A stretch of 64,000 nucleotides of DNA from Desmodus rotundus. Its lineage: Eukaryota > Chordata > Mammalia > Chiroptera > Phyllostomidae. The notes beneath the pieces are model-generated. The model saw only the letters and a list, made by a program, of their open reading frames with translations, was not told the origin of the DNA and made no database searches. Where the stretch lies: contig NC_071399.1 in assembly GCF_022682495.2 (NCBI RefSeq), positions 3,267,342 to 3,331,341 on the forward strand. Direction: 5' to 3'. Numbering within the stretch: the first letter of the stretch is position 1; each line of letters begins with the position of its first letter. This document shows, piece after piece, positions 45,716-57,382 of the stretch. The position numbers were made by a program, and so were the translations under genes.

Positions 45716-46198
45716 TGTTTATCAAGAAACAAAGGACTCAGAACCTTTGACCCTCCCTCCTTTCCTGCCCAAGAGACTCAGACAGAGAAATCTGCCTAAG
45801 GAAGAATGTCTTAGGATGCTGCTGGAGCCTGATTTGAATAAAGTACCATAAATAAGTGGGCTCAGGCAGCTGCCTGGTGGCCAGACACCCCTGTGTCCCA
45901 TTGTCTCTGAGTCACCTAGCAAGGATGCTCTTGCCACGTGTGTCTGATCTTCCTCAACTACCTGTGAGTCGCCCACTCTCACTTCTGAAATCTAGGAACC
46001 CATACCCTCCTTTTCTGCTTTGTCTAAAATGTCTTTTATACCGAATGGTTCCTCACTGTTTTTGGAATTTTCATGGGTTTATTATGTCTCGGTGAGTTCC
46101 CCCTACGTGTGTATTAAGTTTTGATTTTCTCCTGTTAACCCGTCTGTGTTAATTTGGTCATTGGCCCAGCCAGAAGAGATTAGAAGGTGGGAGGCAAA
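45716..46198 (+). mobile_element. Probable ERV LTR
   Basis: GTTTTTGGAATTTTCATGGGTTTATTATGTCTCGGTGAGTTCCCCCTACGTGTGTATTAAGTTTTGATTTTCTCCTGTTAACCCGTCTGTGTTAATTTGGTCATTGGCCCAGCCAGAAGAGATTAGAAGGTGGG resembles the 3' part of an ERV LTR family, with a GTGTATTAA poly-A region and the 'agaccagccagaagaac' end. The 5' limit (TGTTTATCAAG at about 45716) is a guess. No internal retroviral genes adjoin. Confidence 0.5.
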
Positions 46199-46284
46199 GT
46201 ATTCATATGTTTTATCCTCCACAAAATGAAGTTGCCAACTTCTCCACGAACCCATCTCCTCATTTCTAAAATAAGAAAGACAAC

Positions 46285-46830
46285 AGCAGCTACACAAGCA
46301 ATCAAAGATGGCTAGTTGAGCCACCTCCTCTTCTTGCATGCTCCCTCTCACGTGCAGAAGAGGGGCTCCTCCCCTCCCCTTCAGTCTGGGCTGGCTTCGT
46401 GACTTGCCTTCACAAAACAAGGGGGTAGGAAGTTCTCAGATATCTAGGGCTCCATCGAGAAGATCTTTGCAACCACTGATCGCCTAGGTCTCTGAGGGCA
46501 CCTGTTCTCGGGAAGCTCCCTCTCAGAATCCAGCCACCATGCGAAGATGTCCCCAGTCCCACACAGAGGCCACACTTACCATGCATTGGCTCAGTCTCAG
46601 CTGAGCTCACGACTAACCGCCAGCATCAGCTGAGCCCTCCTGGACACTGCAGCCCAGTCAAGTCCCCACCTGACCACTGATGTCCCCGTGTCTGGCAGCC
46701 AATGCCACATGGATTGGAAGAATGAATCATAAAACCCACCTAATGTGAGAGACGAAAATCGATGTCGTCTCAGCCCACTGATTCTGGGGGTAGTTTGTTC
46801 TGCTTCATACTTCCTACAGCTGTTTGGGGA
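46285..46830 (+). mobile_element. MLT1-like LTR (ERVL-MaLR)
   Basis: CGGGAAGCTCCCTCTCAGAATCCAGCCACCATGCGAAGATGTCCCC..., CAGCTGAGCTCACGACTAACCGCCAGCATCAGC..., ACTGCAGCCCAGTCAAGTCCCCACCTGACC..., and a closing CAGCCCACTGATTCTGGGGGTAGTTTGTTCTGC follow the MLT1/MaLR LTR order. It is an ancient element and has no coding content. Confidence 0.6.
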
Positions 46831-47159
46831 ATAAAATGGGTTACGTGCACTGTGTGAATTTGAACTATTGTCATAATTATTATTCTCACATCTACCAGAA
46901 CTCCCTTAAAAGTGTACCCAAACTGATTATTCACCTAATGTACCTTCTCTTATGCAGAACTAAAAAAGCATTTTTTTAGCACTTGCATTCATTCTATTCA
47001 TATATTGTCAGCAAAATTTACAGAGACCATTAAGATGTCTCCACTAAAAGAACACGCCAGAAACTAATTTAGAGTTTGAAAAATGCAAGCAGATAAATCA
47101 ACATTGTATATAAATTAGCACTGCTTATTAAGACTCACAGGATTAGCCCACTCATAATC
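46831..47159 (-). other. Intronic stretch
   Basis: AT-rich, unrecognised. Confidence 0.35.
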
Positions 47160-47320
47160 TGAATTAATTCAACAAGGAGTTATTGAACACCTGTCACAAG
47201 CCAGTCACTGTGCAGGGTCACAGTCATGAACGACACAGATGTGGTCCTCTCCTCGGGTGCTTGGCAGGCTCAGCCGGGCAAGGACAGAAAACTACACTAG
47301 CAATTGTGGTAGATGGCAGT
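47160..47320 (-). mobile_element. L2 tail fragment, antisense
   Basis: GAATTAATTCAACAAGGAGTTATTGAACACCTGTCACAAGCCAGTCACTGTGCAGGGTCACAGTCATGAACGACACAGATGTGGTCCTCTCC is a clear antisense L2 tail. Confidence 0.7.
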
Positions 47321-48639
47321 ATATGCTCTGGTACAAAAAGAATGAGATATGAGGAAGCGTAGCATTAGCCAATGGTTTTCCACCTGCGACCAAGGCATCT
47401 CCCCGCGCCCGGCGAGCTCACGGCATACCGCAGACATTCTTAATTTTCGTCGGGAAACACAGTGGCATCTCCCAGACGTGCTGGACTGCTGTTGTGAGGA
47501 TAACTATTTAACAGATAAAAGTGCTAGGTATTTCTTTTGGCCTAGAGACAACATGTGCCATCACTTTTTCCTCCCCCTGTTCCCTTGAATCACTTGAATC
47601 CTTCCAAAACACAGCCTTTATCTTGGTCCGGCCTGTATCACCACCAACCACTCGTCTCTAACCCTCCGGCGCATCCTGCATGAACCTCCGGAATGGCTCC
47701 ACACCACTGCGCTTCCTCCCACAGGAAATATAAGCCCAAACACAACAAACGGGACTTATACAAACCTTCCTTCTTGAGGTTCAAGAAGCAAGTCACTTTA
47801 TTACCTAAATGGGGACAGAAAAGATCTGTGGCGGTCTGTAAGAGTGTTTGCTGGCCTTTCCCACCACTCCATGGACCTCAGTGTGTCCCCAAAGTGGCGT
47901 CCATTATCAGTCTCCCATCTGCCTGTAACTTGAGGGTTTCTTCCTTTTGTTTTCTAGTGAAATAGTTCTCCCACTATTCTGAGTCTTTGCTCTTGAAATA
48001 AAGGCATATTCTAATCCTTCCCATGTCAAAGACCAACAATATGTAAAATAAATAACCTCCCTCTCATAGATGTGGCATACCTGGTAGCACAATACTGTGT
48101 CTTAAAGCTTTAGTAATATGTTGAATATGGCCCGGGCTACAGAGAAATAGGGCTGAAAGACTTGCTCACATCTCTGACCGCTCTCACCAGCATTGGCCTT
48201 GACCGTATTATCTTACTGGCCTTTCAGGAGCATGAGATTCTGTTTGGCCACTTCTTCCTCTGTGACCTCTCTTCCTTCAAGGCCACAACACGTTCTTTCT
48301 GGCAATTTAACCTTCTCTTTGCTATTTTCAGCTTCTTTCTACAATGTTTTCTTTAAATCTCTATTTGGGGTCCCTTCTAATTGTGCAAACACCTTTAGGT
48401 TGATAATCAATGTCATGTTGATCACTTACCAGCACAGAATTCCAACGCAGGGTTTTCCCCCAGATTCTGACCCTAGGCATGAAATTGCTTACTGGCCATC
48501 ACTCTTCCCAGGCAAACAAATTTAATCTATGCAGGACATAATTTTCTGTGAAAAATCTTTTCTTCTTGCCCTCACTTCTGAAAGGAGGATATTCATAAAC
48601 AATGTAAAGTTTTGGCTCTAGGAAGGCTAGGGCTTTGGA
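47321..48639 (-). other. Intronic stretch
   Basis: Unrecognised intron sequence; 48140-48500 is C/T-rich and may be another L2 piece. Confidence 0.35.
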
Positions 48640-48750
48640 TCTGTGTGTGTTTTTGTCTGTTACATCCCAAGCCATTTTACTAGGGCTGGCACAAAGTGGG
48701 TGGTCGTTACATATATGTTAAATGCTGAATGAAGGAATGAGTCGATCAAT
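48640..48750 (+). mobile_element. L2/MIR-type tail fragment
   Basis: GTTTTTGTCTGTTACATCCCAAGCCATTTTACTAGGGCTGGCACAAAGTGGGTGGTCGTTACATATATGTTAAATGCTGAATGAAGGAATGA is the L2-like tail. Confidence 0.65.
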
Positions 48751-48809
48751 CCAACAAAGAGTGAAAACATATCATAAATATATGTTATGTCACAGAACAG
48801 TCACGAGGA

Positions 48810-48995
48810 TGGAAAGTATGGCGTAAGAAGTACGGTCAAGGGTACTGTGACAACTGGGTGCTGCCAGACGGGTACTAGACTTATCAGGGGACCACTTTAT
48901 AAATTATATAGATGTCTGACCATCGTGCTGTACACCTGAAACTAATATAAAATACGATGGACTGTCCACTGCAATCGGAAATAAGAGTAGAGATA
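48810..48995 (+). mobile_element. L1 3' UTR end
   Basis: GGTACTGTGACAACTGGGTGCTGCCAGACGGGTACTAGACTTATCAGGGGACCACTTTATAAATTATATAGATGTCTGACCATCGTGCTGTACACCTGAAACTAATATAAAATA is the conserved L1 3' UTR of laurasiatherian mammals, ending in a decayed A-rich tail. Confidence 0.8.
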
Positions 48996-49300
48996 GGAGG
49001 ATATGCACCAAAAAGGTTAACAACGGTTATCTTTACACGGTAACTATACAGGAAATGGCAGGTTTTTTCTTTTATGCTTTTCTGTTATTTGTCAGATTCC
49101 ATTGAGTACACAATGGAGTCTGAAAAAAATGAGAGAATAAGGAAAATAATTACTAATGATATAAAAATGAATAAATAATACATGTCATGAAATTTTAACT
49201 TGCAAAATAGCAATTCCTGTCCATTGATTTATCCTTCCCTCCATTTTTTCAACCCAGTCTCCTCAGGTTTCCTGGAAGCTCTCACTTTCCCAGTTCAGTC

Positions 49301-49327
49301 TCCCCTCCCCCCCTCCCCCCCTCCCAC
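49301..49327. repeat. C-rich low-complexity run
   Basis: TCCCCTCCCCCCCTCCCCCCCTCCCAC, a pyrimidine run followed at 49380 by a GA-rich block. Confidence 0.85.
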
Positions 49328-50315
49328 TCTTCTGGCCCCTTTGTGGATATTCATTAATGGGTGTTAATCTAGTCAAAGCAACCGCAGAGGGGGAGGGGAG
49401 GTATGTGGATAGGGAAGAAAAAATAAAGAGGCTTTAAACAGAAAGGGAGAAGAGAAAGGGTGATGACAGAGAGGAGACAAAGGAGAATGAAAACAAAGGT
49501 TGTCAACAGATGTGTCACAAAGGCACAAACAAACAAAGGCAAGGGACCATGCATTTTCAGTCCCCAAGTCTAGAAAAACAGGCAAGTGTTTTCTCAAAGA
49601 AATATTCCTAAATTGGTAAGGTATATTCAGTTCATGCTCATGAACAGAAATAACAGAAATATAGGATAGAAACATACAGGTCAGTGATTCTTAAACAATG
49701 TAACACGTTTGAGTCCAAGACTTAAAAAGCTTTAGTCAAAGCATCATGAGGAAAATATAAGACAATACTCTTGTCCTCAAAACTAGAAAATTTAATTAAA
49801 AAGTCAGTTCTAAAACAAACTGAAGCTAGATTATATTATGGTTAATCATTACATAGCAGAAAATACAAATTTCACAGAAGCATGTACCTAAAATGTTATA
49901 GGGTGATTTCAGAAATTGATTTTGTTTTTCAGAGTTGATTTTTAAATATCAACCAATGATAGGTAAATATTTAACCCTGTCCATCCTTCAACTCTTTATG
50001 AAAATATCAGACATTTAAAAATAATCAAAATTAAAAATAAAAAAAACTAACACAAGAAATAATAAATTAGAGACCATCACTCCAGGCAAGAAGCTGGGAC
50101 GACGGAAGAAAATGAGGAACACCAGAATAAAGCTCATCGTAGCAACAGTGCTGGTTTGCTTTGCACTAACTGGACACCTCATGGAAAGAGCAAGACCTTG
50201 TGTTTGGCCCCAACATAGATGGGAGGGGGATGGGGAGGCACCGTGGTGCTGTGCAGAGCCTGCGTTTGAATGAGCCAGCAGGGTTTTAGGCCCAGTTCTA
50301 TCACTAATTAGCTCC

Positions 50316-50353
50316 TTAATCCCTTTTGGAGAAGTTAATTCCCTTTTGGAGAA
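50316..50353. repeat. Short tandem duplication of about 19 bp
   Basis: TTAATCCCTTTTGGAGAA and TTAATTCCCTTTTGGAGAA lie next to each other, a two-copy duplication inside sequence resembling a decayed MIR (AGGCCCAGTTCTATCACTAATTAGC). Confidence 0.75.
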
Positions 50354-53300
50354 TGAAGATGAACTGAAAGATCTCTTCCTCTTGAAAATGTTACAATGGA
50401 TGGTGATTTTTAAAATTAATTTCAACAAAAATGGATTTTTGGAATGACCTTGGCCTATTTAAAATATTTTTTGACAGCGGCTATTCACATTCTGTTCATT
50501 CACTAATCCAAGCCCCCATATTTGAATTTTCACACAGGCAGGCTAATATAAAAATTAAAATGTGCTGCCTTCCTTTACCTCCCCCTGCGACTGCCTGGAC
50601 ACCGCGACTGAACTGCAGTAACCGTGACTCTGTCCACCCGTTTTATCTTGTCGTTATTAGTTTATTAGCCAGAGAAAAGCAGCTAATTTAAACAACTTGC
50701 TAGATAGCCTATTTCTTTTCCTCCTACCACAAATGTTTGTCTTAAACAAAAATAAGAGCAAAACAAAAGGAAAAGCGAATGGCAACAAACATGCAGTGTC
50801 TCAGGAGCATAAAACACTTGTTTTCATCTGCTGCCTGAAGGTTTTGTCTCCTGTTACTAGGTATGTAGAAGCCCCAGGAATGGAGCTGAGATACAGAAGA
50901 GGAGAAAAGATACCAGGGAGCCGCCCCGTCTGCTGCTCAAAGTGTACCCTTCCGTCATCGTCCTGGCCCCTCAAGTTGGCTGTGGAGGCACCGGCCGGCA
51001 CAGGCAGCGCCTGGGTGCCAACACGCCAGCCTAGGCCATCTGCGTATGTCATCTGCCAGGCACTTCACAGAAAGCTTTAAAGGGGGGGCAGCTAAATGGA
51101 AATGACCATTTATAACCATTATACTTGTTCCAAGTAGTGTTAGCATTTTCTCTAAAAGAGTACTTAATATTTAAAGGCTATTTCAACGTCCTTTTATGAA
51201 AACCCATGCAGAATAAAAAACGTATTTGGTAATCATCTGAGTAAATTTTTGTATATACCATGTTTATCTTAATAGGACATACACTAATATGAAATAGCAA
51301 ATTCAAGGCAACTCCTAGAGATTTCTGTCTGCTGTGCTATTCTCTAGACAGTTGCATATCCCCCAGCTAGTTAACATCTTCTGGGAAGCAGTTTCTCCAT
51401 TTCGGAGCATGTTTAATCGACCACTATGGTTGTCATGCCAACCACCATGGAGAGTTCGGAGCTTACATGGGGCATTTCAATACAGTGACCCACTTACAAT
51501 CTGTCAACAAATTCACCAGCAAGATAAAGGGACTGATGCCCTAAGAAGACTTATTTCCTGAGACTGAGCTGGAGGGACGTTTACAGTAACACTGTTACCC
51601 ATTTTTAAAATAATCAGAATGCTACACATTTCACAAGTATGATACTTTTAATACTTTGCCTTGGTTATTGCCTTTATGAGTATTTTTTATTCAAAAAGGC
51701 CTGAAGTCAATACATATTTAGCTTCTCTTTCACCACAAAAGCAAATGCCACTGGACACTTACTTACACGTGGCATAAGCATCCCACATTCTCCAAGTTGG
51801 AAACCACCGAAAAGCAAAATTATCTCAATTCTGTGTCATAAAATGAAAATGCATGAAGGCATGGGCTAAGTGGGTTAACCCTGTTAACTGTTGCTTAAGG
51901 AAGTCTCCAGTTCAAAGGCAAGAACAACAAATGCCATGGGTTGGAGGATTTGCAACGTGATTAAGTCAGCTATTAATTACTAAAAGATACATGTTTTGTT
52001 TTTGTAGAGTGAAAAAAGGCCAGCAGAGATGCCAGCACTGGGCTGGAAGAAACGTTTCCACGAATCCTTTAGGTATATCACATATAAAGTGTTTTGTCTT
52101 CACTGGACCATTTCTTTCTTGTATTTATGATAATTTCCTTTAGTTATGTAAGTGTGTGTGTGCACGTGCCTTGGAGAGAGAGAATAAATGAGTAACATCC
52201 AAAAGATCTTTCTCATTTTCTTCTTTGTGTTTTGACTGCAGATTCCATTTTAATATCATTGATCTTTGTGGTGGCTCTATCTACCAGCTAGTAGAACACT
52301 AATGCTCAGAGGAGTTTATTTTATAAATACCATCAAACGACAGCTGGGCTTATTTCATTAAAAAAAAATGAGTAGATTTTATTAAAAAACAAAATGTATG
52401 AATATTAAAATTATTCTAGTTCCAGGAGGGTTACAAGAATTCCATAATGTTCTCACATTACTATTGCAAATACTGGCTTTGAAGGGCATGTCTGGAGTTC
52501 GCAGGAGCACAGATAGGGAATTTCCGTGCACTCTTGCCACACTGTAAGTCGGGAAAGTAAGGTCGTGGGGGCGAAGCGACTGGCCATCTGTCAACAGGCC
52601 AACGAGTTGGTGGCAGCCATGGGATTGGGCACCCACTTGTTTATTCCACATGAATTTGTAAAGCTCTTGGATGTGCTGTTATAAATGTTCTTATACTTAA
52701 AGGAAGACTAATTTATAAAAGACTAACTTTACGTGTTTAAAATTGAACTCAGGAATGGATTGTAATCATCTTCATCCAGGTGAGGAAGAAGAGCAACAAT
52801 TACCTCATAGCCAACAGAGAGTGCTTATATAATATTATATTAAAATGGAGCCCCTGGTCTAAAATGCACAGAACTACTTACCACAAAAGAGGAACATTCA
52901 TATTTACCCCCCACACCCACCCCCCACACATACTTCCACATGGCCAAATTATTTTCCAGATAGTTTGTGGTTTTCACCATCTTCCTAAACATTGACATGT
53001 TGTCCTACCTGACCTCCCAAACATTTCCATACATTAACATCTTTATGAGAAGCCTATCTTTTAACCAGATTAATGCCTTGATACTGTGGCCTGTCCAGGC
53101 CTGCTACAACTCAGAATGGGCTGTAAGGCTCTGTGGAGTGTGCAGGAGCCCCGCTGTACATTGGAAAGTACTCCACTGTTCACTCACAGCACCTAACACC
53201 TCCATGAGAGGCACTTCTCATTGTTTAAGGCAGTGCTCACTCCTCTTCCTTATACTCTGCCAAGATGCTAAAGCCCTTCCAATGTTCTAATATCATGGGA

Positions 53301-53479
53301 TTTAACAGGAAAAAATGTTGAAGATACTTTTTATGATTATATAAACTCTGACTCTATCAAATTTTTATCCAATTATCATAATTAATCATTCATCTTTTAG
53401 TTTTGCTGGGTTTTTTTTGCCTTATTCAATTTAGGTTATTTTGATTTGATTACATCTTTAGAAATCACTTTCTTTCTGG

Positions 53480-53645
53480 AGTTAGAATGGCCTTGGGAAA
53501 ATTACCAGAAATCTCTGTGCCTTAGTTTCCTTATCTGTAAAGTGAGAATCATAAAGTACCTAATTAATAAATCTGTTGTCATGATTGGGTAAATTAATAA
53601 GTGTAAAGCACTTGAAACAGTACCTAGCATATAGTGTTATCTTAC
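53480..53645 (+). mobile_element. MIR SINE
   Basis: GGCCTTGGGAAAATTACCAGAAATCTCTGTGCCTTAGTTTCCTTATCTGTAAAGTGAGAATCATAAAGTACC, then TGTTGTCATGATTGGGTAAATTAATAAGTGTAAAGCACTTGAAACAGTACCTAGCATATAG. This is a good match along the MIR body. Confidence 0.85.
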
Positions 53646-53764
53646 TGTTACATTCGTGTGATTCAGGACCCAAAGAGGAACTAAAATCAAACATTTATCT
53701 TGAACATAGCCATTCCTCGAACTTTTAGAGTTCAACTATTTTCCTTTTTAAAATACTATGCAAC
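53646..53764 (-). other. Short intronic gap
   Basis: Unrecognised. Confidence 0.3.
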
Positions 53765-54550
53765 TACACACAATAACTTAAATGAGGGCTCATTTATTCA
53801 CTCAATAGTTATTACCAATTGTTCCACCATTGTCCTCAGTATTTTGAATTCAAAATGAATCATCCTCGAATTTTTTTCCCGGAAGGAAAGTCTAGGAAGG
53901 AAAAGCAAGTTAAAGGAATTGATGACTCGGTGCCCTGGACCCTGAAGTGCACAGCTGATGACGAACACGAGTCCAGGAGAGCTTCCCTGAGGAGCCACTG
54001 GCTGGTCTGCGGTCCGAATGGTCAGTGAGATGAGCAGGTAAGAAAGAGGACAAAGAAAGAAGTTGGGATGGGCCCGTGCACCTCATAAGAGGGCATGCCG
54101 TGGGGAGAGAGGGAGGGTTTCGGTGTTGTGGGAATGTGACATTGGAAACCAGGCAAGAGAGTTTGTTCCACCCACGTGGTAAAGGGCCTGAAGTGCCAGA
54201 GTGAGAATAATGGATTTAGCCTTACGGGGGCGAAGACAATGAAAGCCTTCAGGCATCAGAATCCATGAATTTATTTAGCTCGAGAAAAATATCTCTAATT
54301 AAAGTGAGTAGAGTTTGGATGAAGAGAACCATAGTAAAGACAATTGTGATAGCTTGAGGCAAGAATTGATTCAGTCAGATGAAGATGAGAAGCCAGAATC
54401 AGGAGACACTGCTGAGGTGAAAGCATATGGTGACCAATTAGATGTGAATGACAATGCGGAAGGCACTAGTAATGGCCCCCTCGGCTTTCAGGTTTGGACA
54501 TGACATATACAAATGGTGACAGAAGTGTTGGAAGTAAAGAACAAAGGCAG
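53765..54550 (-). mobile_element. Long L2-type fragment, antisense
   Basis: Begins TCATTTATTCACTCAATAGTTATTACC, passes AAACCAGGCAAGAGAGTTTGTTCC..GGTAAAGGGCCTGAAGTGCCAGAGTGAG, and CAATTGTGATAGCTTGAGGCAAGAATTGATTC. The order agrees with antisense L2. The short acidic open frame at 54315-54503 lies in it and is not a gene. Confidence 0.55.
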
Positions 54551-54784
54551 ATTCCTCAGTCAAGTGACAGATTCCACTTGGATGTGGCATCAGAGGTGCC
54601 CTGGGGTCCCTGCGGAGGGCAGCCTCTCAGGTGGTGCTCCCTGAGCAGGTGGGACCCCTACCCACAGCTTCTCTGAAATCTCCTCCAATTGAGGAAGGGT
54701 GGATTCACTGACTTGCTTCTAGTGAGTAGAATATGGCAGAAGTGATGAAATGTTGTTTCCAGGGCTGCATTATAAAAGCACTGT

Positions 54785-55190
54785 GGCTTTCACCTAGGAT
54801 GCTCTTCCCTAATCTCTCTTAGGTCCTTTGCTCAGGTGAGCCTACCACTGGGCCACCAGGCAGCACTGGGGAGAGGCCCCCATGGTGAGAAATGGAGGCA
54901 TGCCACCAGGGCGGCACATGAGTCAGCTCCAGCACCATGCAGACCCACTCCCGAGGGCTGGCGTTCAGGGGAGACTGTGGCCAGGGCCAGCGAGTGACCT
55001 GGCTGCGGTCCTGTCCCTTTCTGACACGTCACTCTGTGTCTCTTGCAGGCCTGTCACTGACATATTTGTATTCATCTATTTATGTGCAGATGTTGTCTTC
55101 GTGGTGAGCTGTCTCCACTTCCACATCCAAAGCTCCCTAATCCAGTCTGCCTTGTTCAGTGACACGCAGAAGAGCAGCTGGCACACAGTC
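54785..55190 (+). mobile_element. L2 LINE 3' fragment
   Basis: TTCACCTAGGATGCTCTTCCCTAATCTCTCTTAGGTCCTTTGCTCAGGTGAGCC, then TCATCTATTTATGTGCAGATGTTGTC..CTGTCTCC and AAGCTCCCTAATCCAG... follow L2 3' order; the tail is poor. Confidence 0.55.
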
Positions 55191-55314
55191 ATTCCAAAAC
55201 AATTACCTACATATAATCACAAAAAATTTGCATATCTGAGATGGCTTTTAGCCTGGAGAAGAAGACTATATAATGAATGAAAACAACAGTATGTTCTAAA
55301 GGACTGAAAAAGCA
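55191..55314 (-). other. Short intronic gap
   Basis: Unrecognised. Confidence 0.3.
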
Positions 55315-55520
55315 TTCAGTCACCTGCAGTTCACCAGGCTGTGCATTAGATTTATACATGTAATCTTATTTAGTAACATATCAATCCCAACATGTAGATA
55401 CTATTTTCCCTCTTTTATGAAGGATAAAACTGTGTCTCCTGACCGGAAGCTGTCTGACTTCAAACATGGCCAGTGTAAGGCAGAGTCTTGACCCAAATCC
55501 ATGTTTGAATGGGTCTGACT
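55315..55520 (-). mobile_element. MIR SINE, antisense
   Basis: TAATCTTATTTAGTAACATATCAATCCCAACATGTAGATACTATTTTCCCTCTTTTATGAAGGATAAAACTG...GGCAGAGTCTTGACCCAAATCCATG follows the antisense MIR order. Confidence 0.65.
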
Positions 55521-56541
55521 ATTCCCACCACCTTCCCTGGTTGTTTAGGGCTTTTCATTGTGAATGTGTAGAAGCTACACTATGAGCCATTTGTCCCAGA
55601 AACAAACCTCGCACGTGGGTTTCCTCAGCAAAGACCACGCGCAGCAGTGACACTTACCCTGGGGATCGGGAAGAGGCGGGGAACTGTGACTCCTAGGAGA
55701 GAACCGACTGGAAGACAGGCCTCCCATGGTCCATGCAAGCTGCTGGCTTGTTTGTCTCCGAGCTAATGAACCCATAACAAGTTCCCAGAGGCACTTCCTT
55801 CCCCCGAGCATACCGAACTCACTTGGAAAGTTATTCTGATTCAAAACAATCACTACAAGATTTCTGCAAAGTCCTGAACTGTGTCTTGTGGGTGTTAAGC
55901 CTCTTTTCATTTTTCACAGTAAACAATGACCTCGGATTCTTAAGGGTCCCCTTCTCTAGAAAAATTAGCTAATTTGATATCTTATTCCATAGCAATGTGT
56001 GAAAAAAGGCCAGTTATTTTATTTCTTCTCCATGAGGTATGTATGTTTTAACAGGGGAATGCAAACAAAACAAAACAAAACAAAAAACCCCCCAAACAAA
56101 TAACTCTATCACACGTGGCAATATTTGGGACCTCAATAGTCACATGTGTTACTTTCATTATACCGGCCTTATTTGTGACTAAAGGATGCCTCTTGATCTT
56201 GTTCACAATGTCGACAACCAGGTGTTTCACTGCACTTAGAGCTGGCCTCCACTGTGTTCGTCACGAGCTCTGACTTACAAGGTCTTCGTGGTGTCTTTGC
56301 GACTAGTGATGCTGTTAATACAAGCAGTAGTTCATGACAGGCAAGGGTGACGTGCTGTCAGCGTTGTACCCTCCCCCATGCAACTGAGCCCCTGTGTACA
56401 TCCAGTACGTGATAACTGTTCTGTTACATGCATTAGCATTCTGAGAGACTTTCCAGAAGTTTCCTGTCTTGATGAATTTCCCACCATCCTCCCATGATTA
56501 TAATTTATATATCTACTGAATAACCCGGATGGAAGATGGCA
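55521..56541 (-). other. Intronic stretch
   Basis: Unrecognised intron sequence with an (AAAAC)n run at 56063-56087. No exon seen. Confidence 0.4.
56063..56087. repeat. (AAAAC)n simple repeat
   Basis: AAACAAAACAAAACAAAACAAAAAA. Confidence 0.9.
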
Positions 56542-56909
56542 CAGTTGGCCCTCTGTATCCACAGTTCTGTATCTGCAGATTCAACCGGCAGCCAATCAAA
56601 TACATTCGGGAAAAAAATGTTCCATTGTTGCTGACACTTACCACGGACTTAGTCCCACCACTGCAGCAGGACCGAACACCTACAGACTTTTTCTCTTGTC
56701 ATGATTCCTCAAACAATATCGTATAACAACTGTTTACTTAGAATTCACACTGCATGAGGCAGTATAAGTGATCTAGAGATGACTTAACGTGTGCGGGAGG
56801 ACGTGCATAGGATATATGCCGTTTCACGTAAGAGACTTGAATGTCCACAGACTTGGGGATCCTCGGGGGAGCCCGGAACCAACGCACCCTGGATGCCGAG
56901 GGGCAACTA
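56542..56909 (+). mobile_element. Tigger-type (pogo/mariner) MITE
   Basis: A 368-bp element starting CAGTTGGCCCTCTGTATCCACAG and ending GGATGCCGAGGGGCAACTA, imperfect terminal inverted repeats. Interior TACAGACTTTTTCTCTTGTCATGATTCCTCAAACAATATCGTATAACAACTGTTTACTTAG and TATAAGTGATCTAGAGATGACTTAACGTGTGCGGGAGGACGTGC are characteristic of a Tigger/MER2-like non-autonomous element. The flanking TA is mutated on both sides (CA and TG). There is no transposase gene. Confidence 0.85.
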
Positions 56910-57181
56910 TGTAGCACCGCACATTCACAAACACTCTTTGAAGTAATCAAGAGCTGATGCACATGATCACAGATTTCAAAACAACTCCTTATGATTTTCA
57001 AATGCGAAGTTTTGGAGTCATTATCCAGAAAGTTCTCCTGTTAAAGGGCTACCTTCTCTGACTATGTTTTCTTCTCAGGCTTTGGGATTTCAAATTCATA
57101 ATCTTTATTTTGGTGCATAAATTATAAGTCTGAGTTGGGAAATCGACCACGAGTCTACCCAGTGGCAATAATCTACCAGGC
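56910..57181 (-). other. Intronic stretch
   Basis: Unrecognised. Confidence 0.3.
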
Positions 57182-57382
57182 CAGCGGTTCTCTTCGGGTG
57201 ACCCCAGGGTTAACGACTACAGCATCTCTTGGGACAGTGCCTGAAATGCAGGTTCCGGGCCCCGCTCCAGACTTAGGGAATTGGAAACTCGAGGCGGGGG
57301 GAGGAGCACCAGCAATCTATGATTTAACACACCCCATGTACTTGAGTAGGTGATACTCCAGTAAACGGAAGTTTGAAAACTG
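57182..57382 (-). mobile_element. MER5-type hAT MITE
   Basis: Starts CAGCGGTTCTC and ends GTTTGAAAACTG, near-complementary hAT ends. Interior GAAATGCAGGTTCCGGGCCCCGCTCCAGAC...GGAAACTCGAGGCGGGGGGAGGAGCACCAGCAATCTATGATTTAACACACCCC matches MER5A in antisense. A possible 8-bp target duplication (TCTACCAG and TCTAGTAG, 6 of 8 identical) flanks it. Confidence 0.75.

Larger units (their letters stand above)
48996..53479 (-). other. GPM6A 5' intron, mostly unrecognised
   Basis: Contains a C-rich run (49301-49327), a GA-rich block (about 49380-49500), a weak MIR trace with a short tandem duplication (about 50255-50353), and AT-rich stretches. No exon or other clear repeat is seen. Confidence 0.4.

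Noticed and set aside
54315..54503. Acidic short frame (SDEDEKPESGDTAEVK) resembling a protein exon
   Set aside because: It lies within an antisense L2-type repeat and has no clear splice sites or family match.
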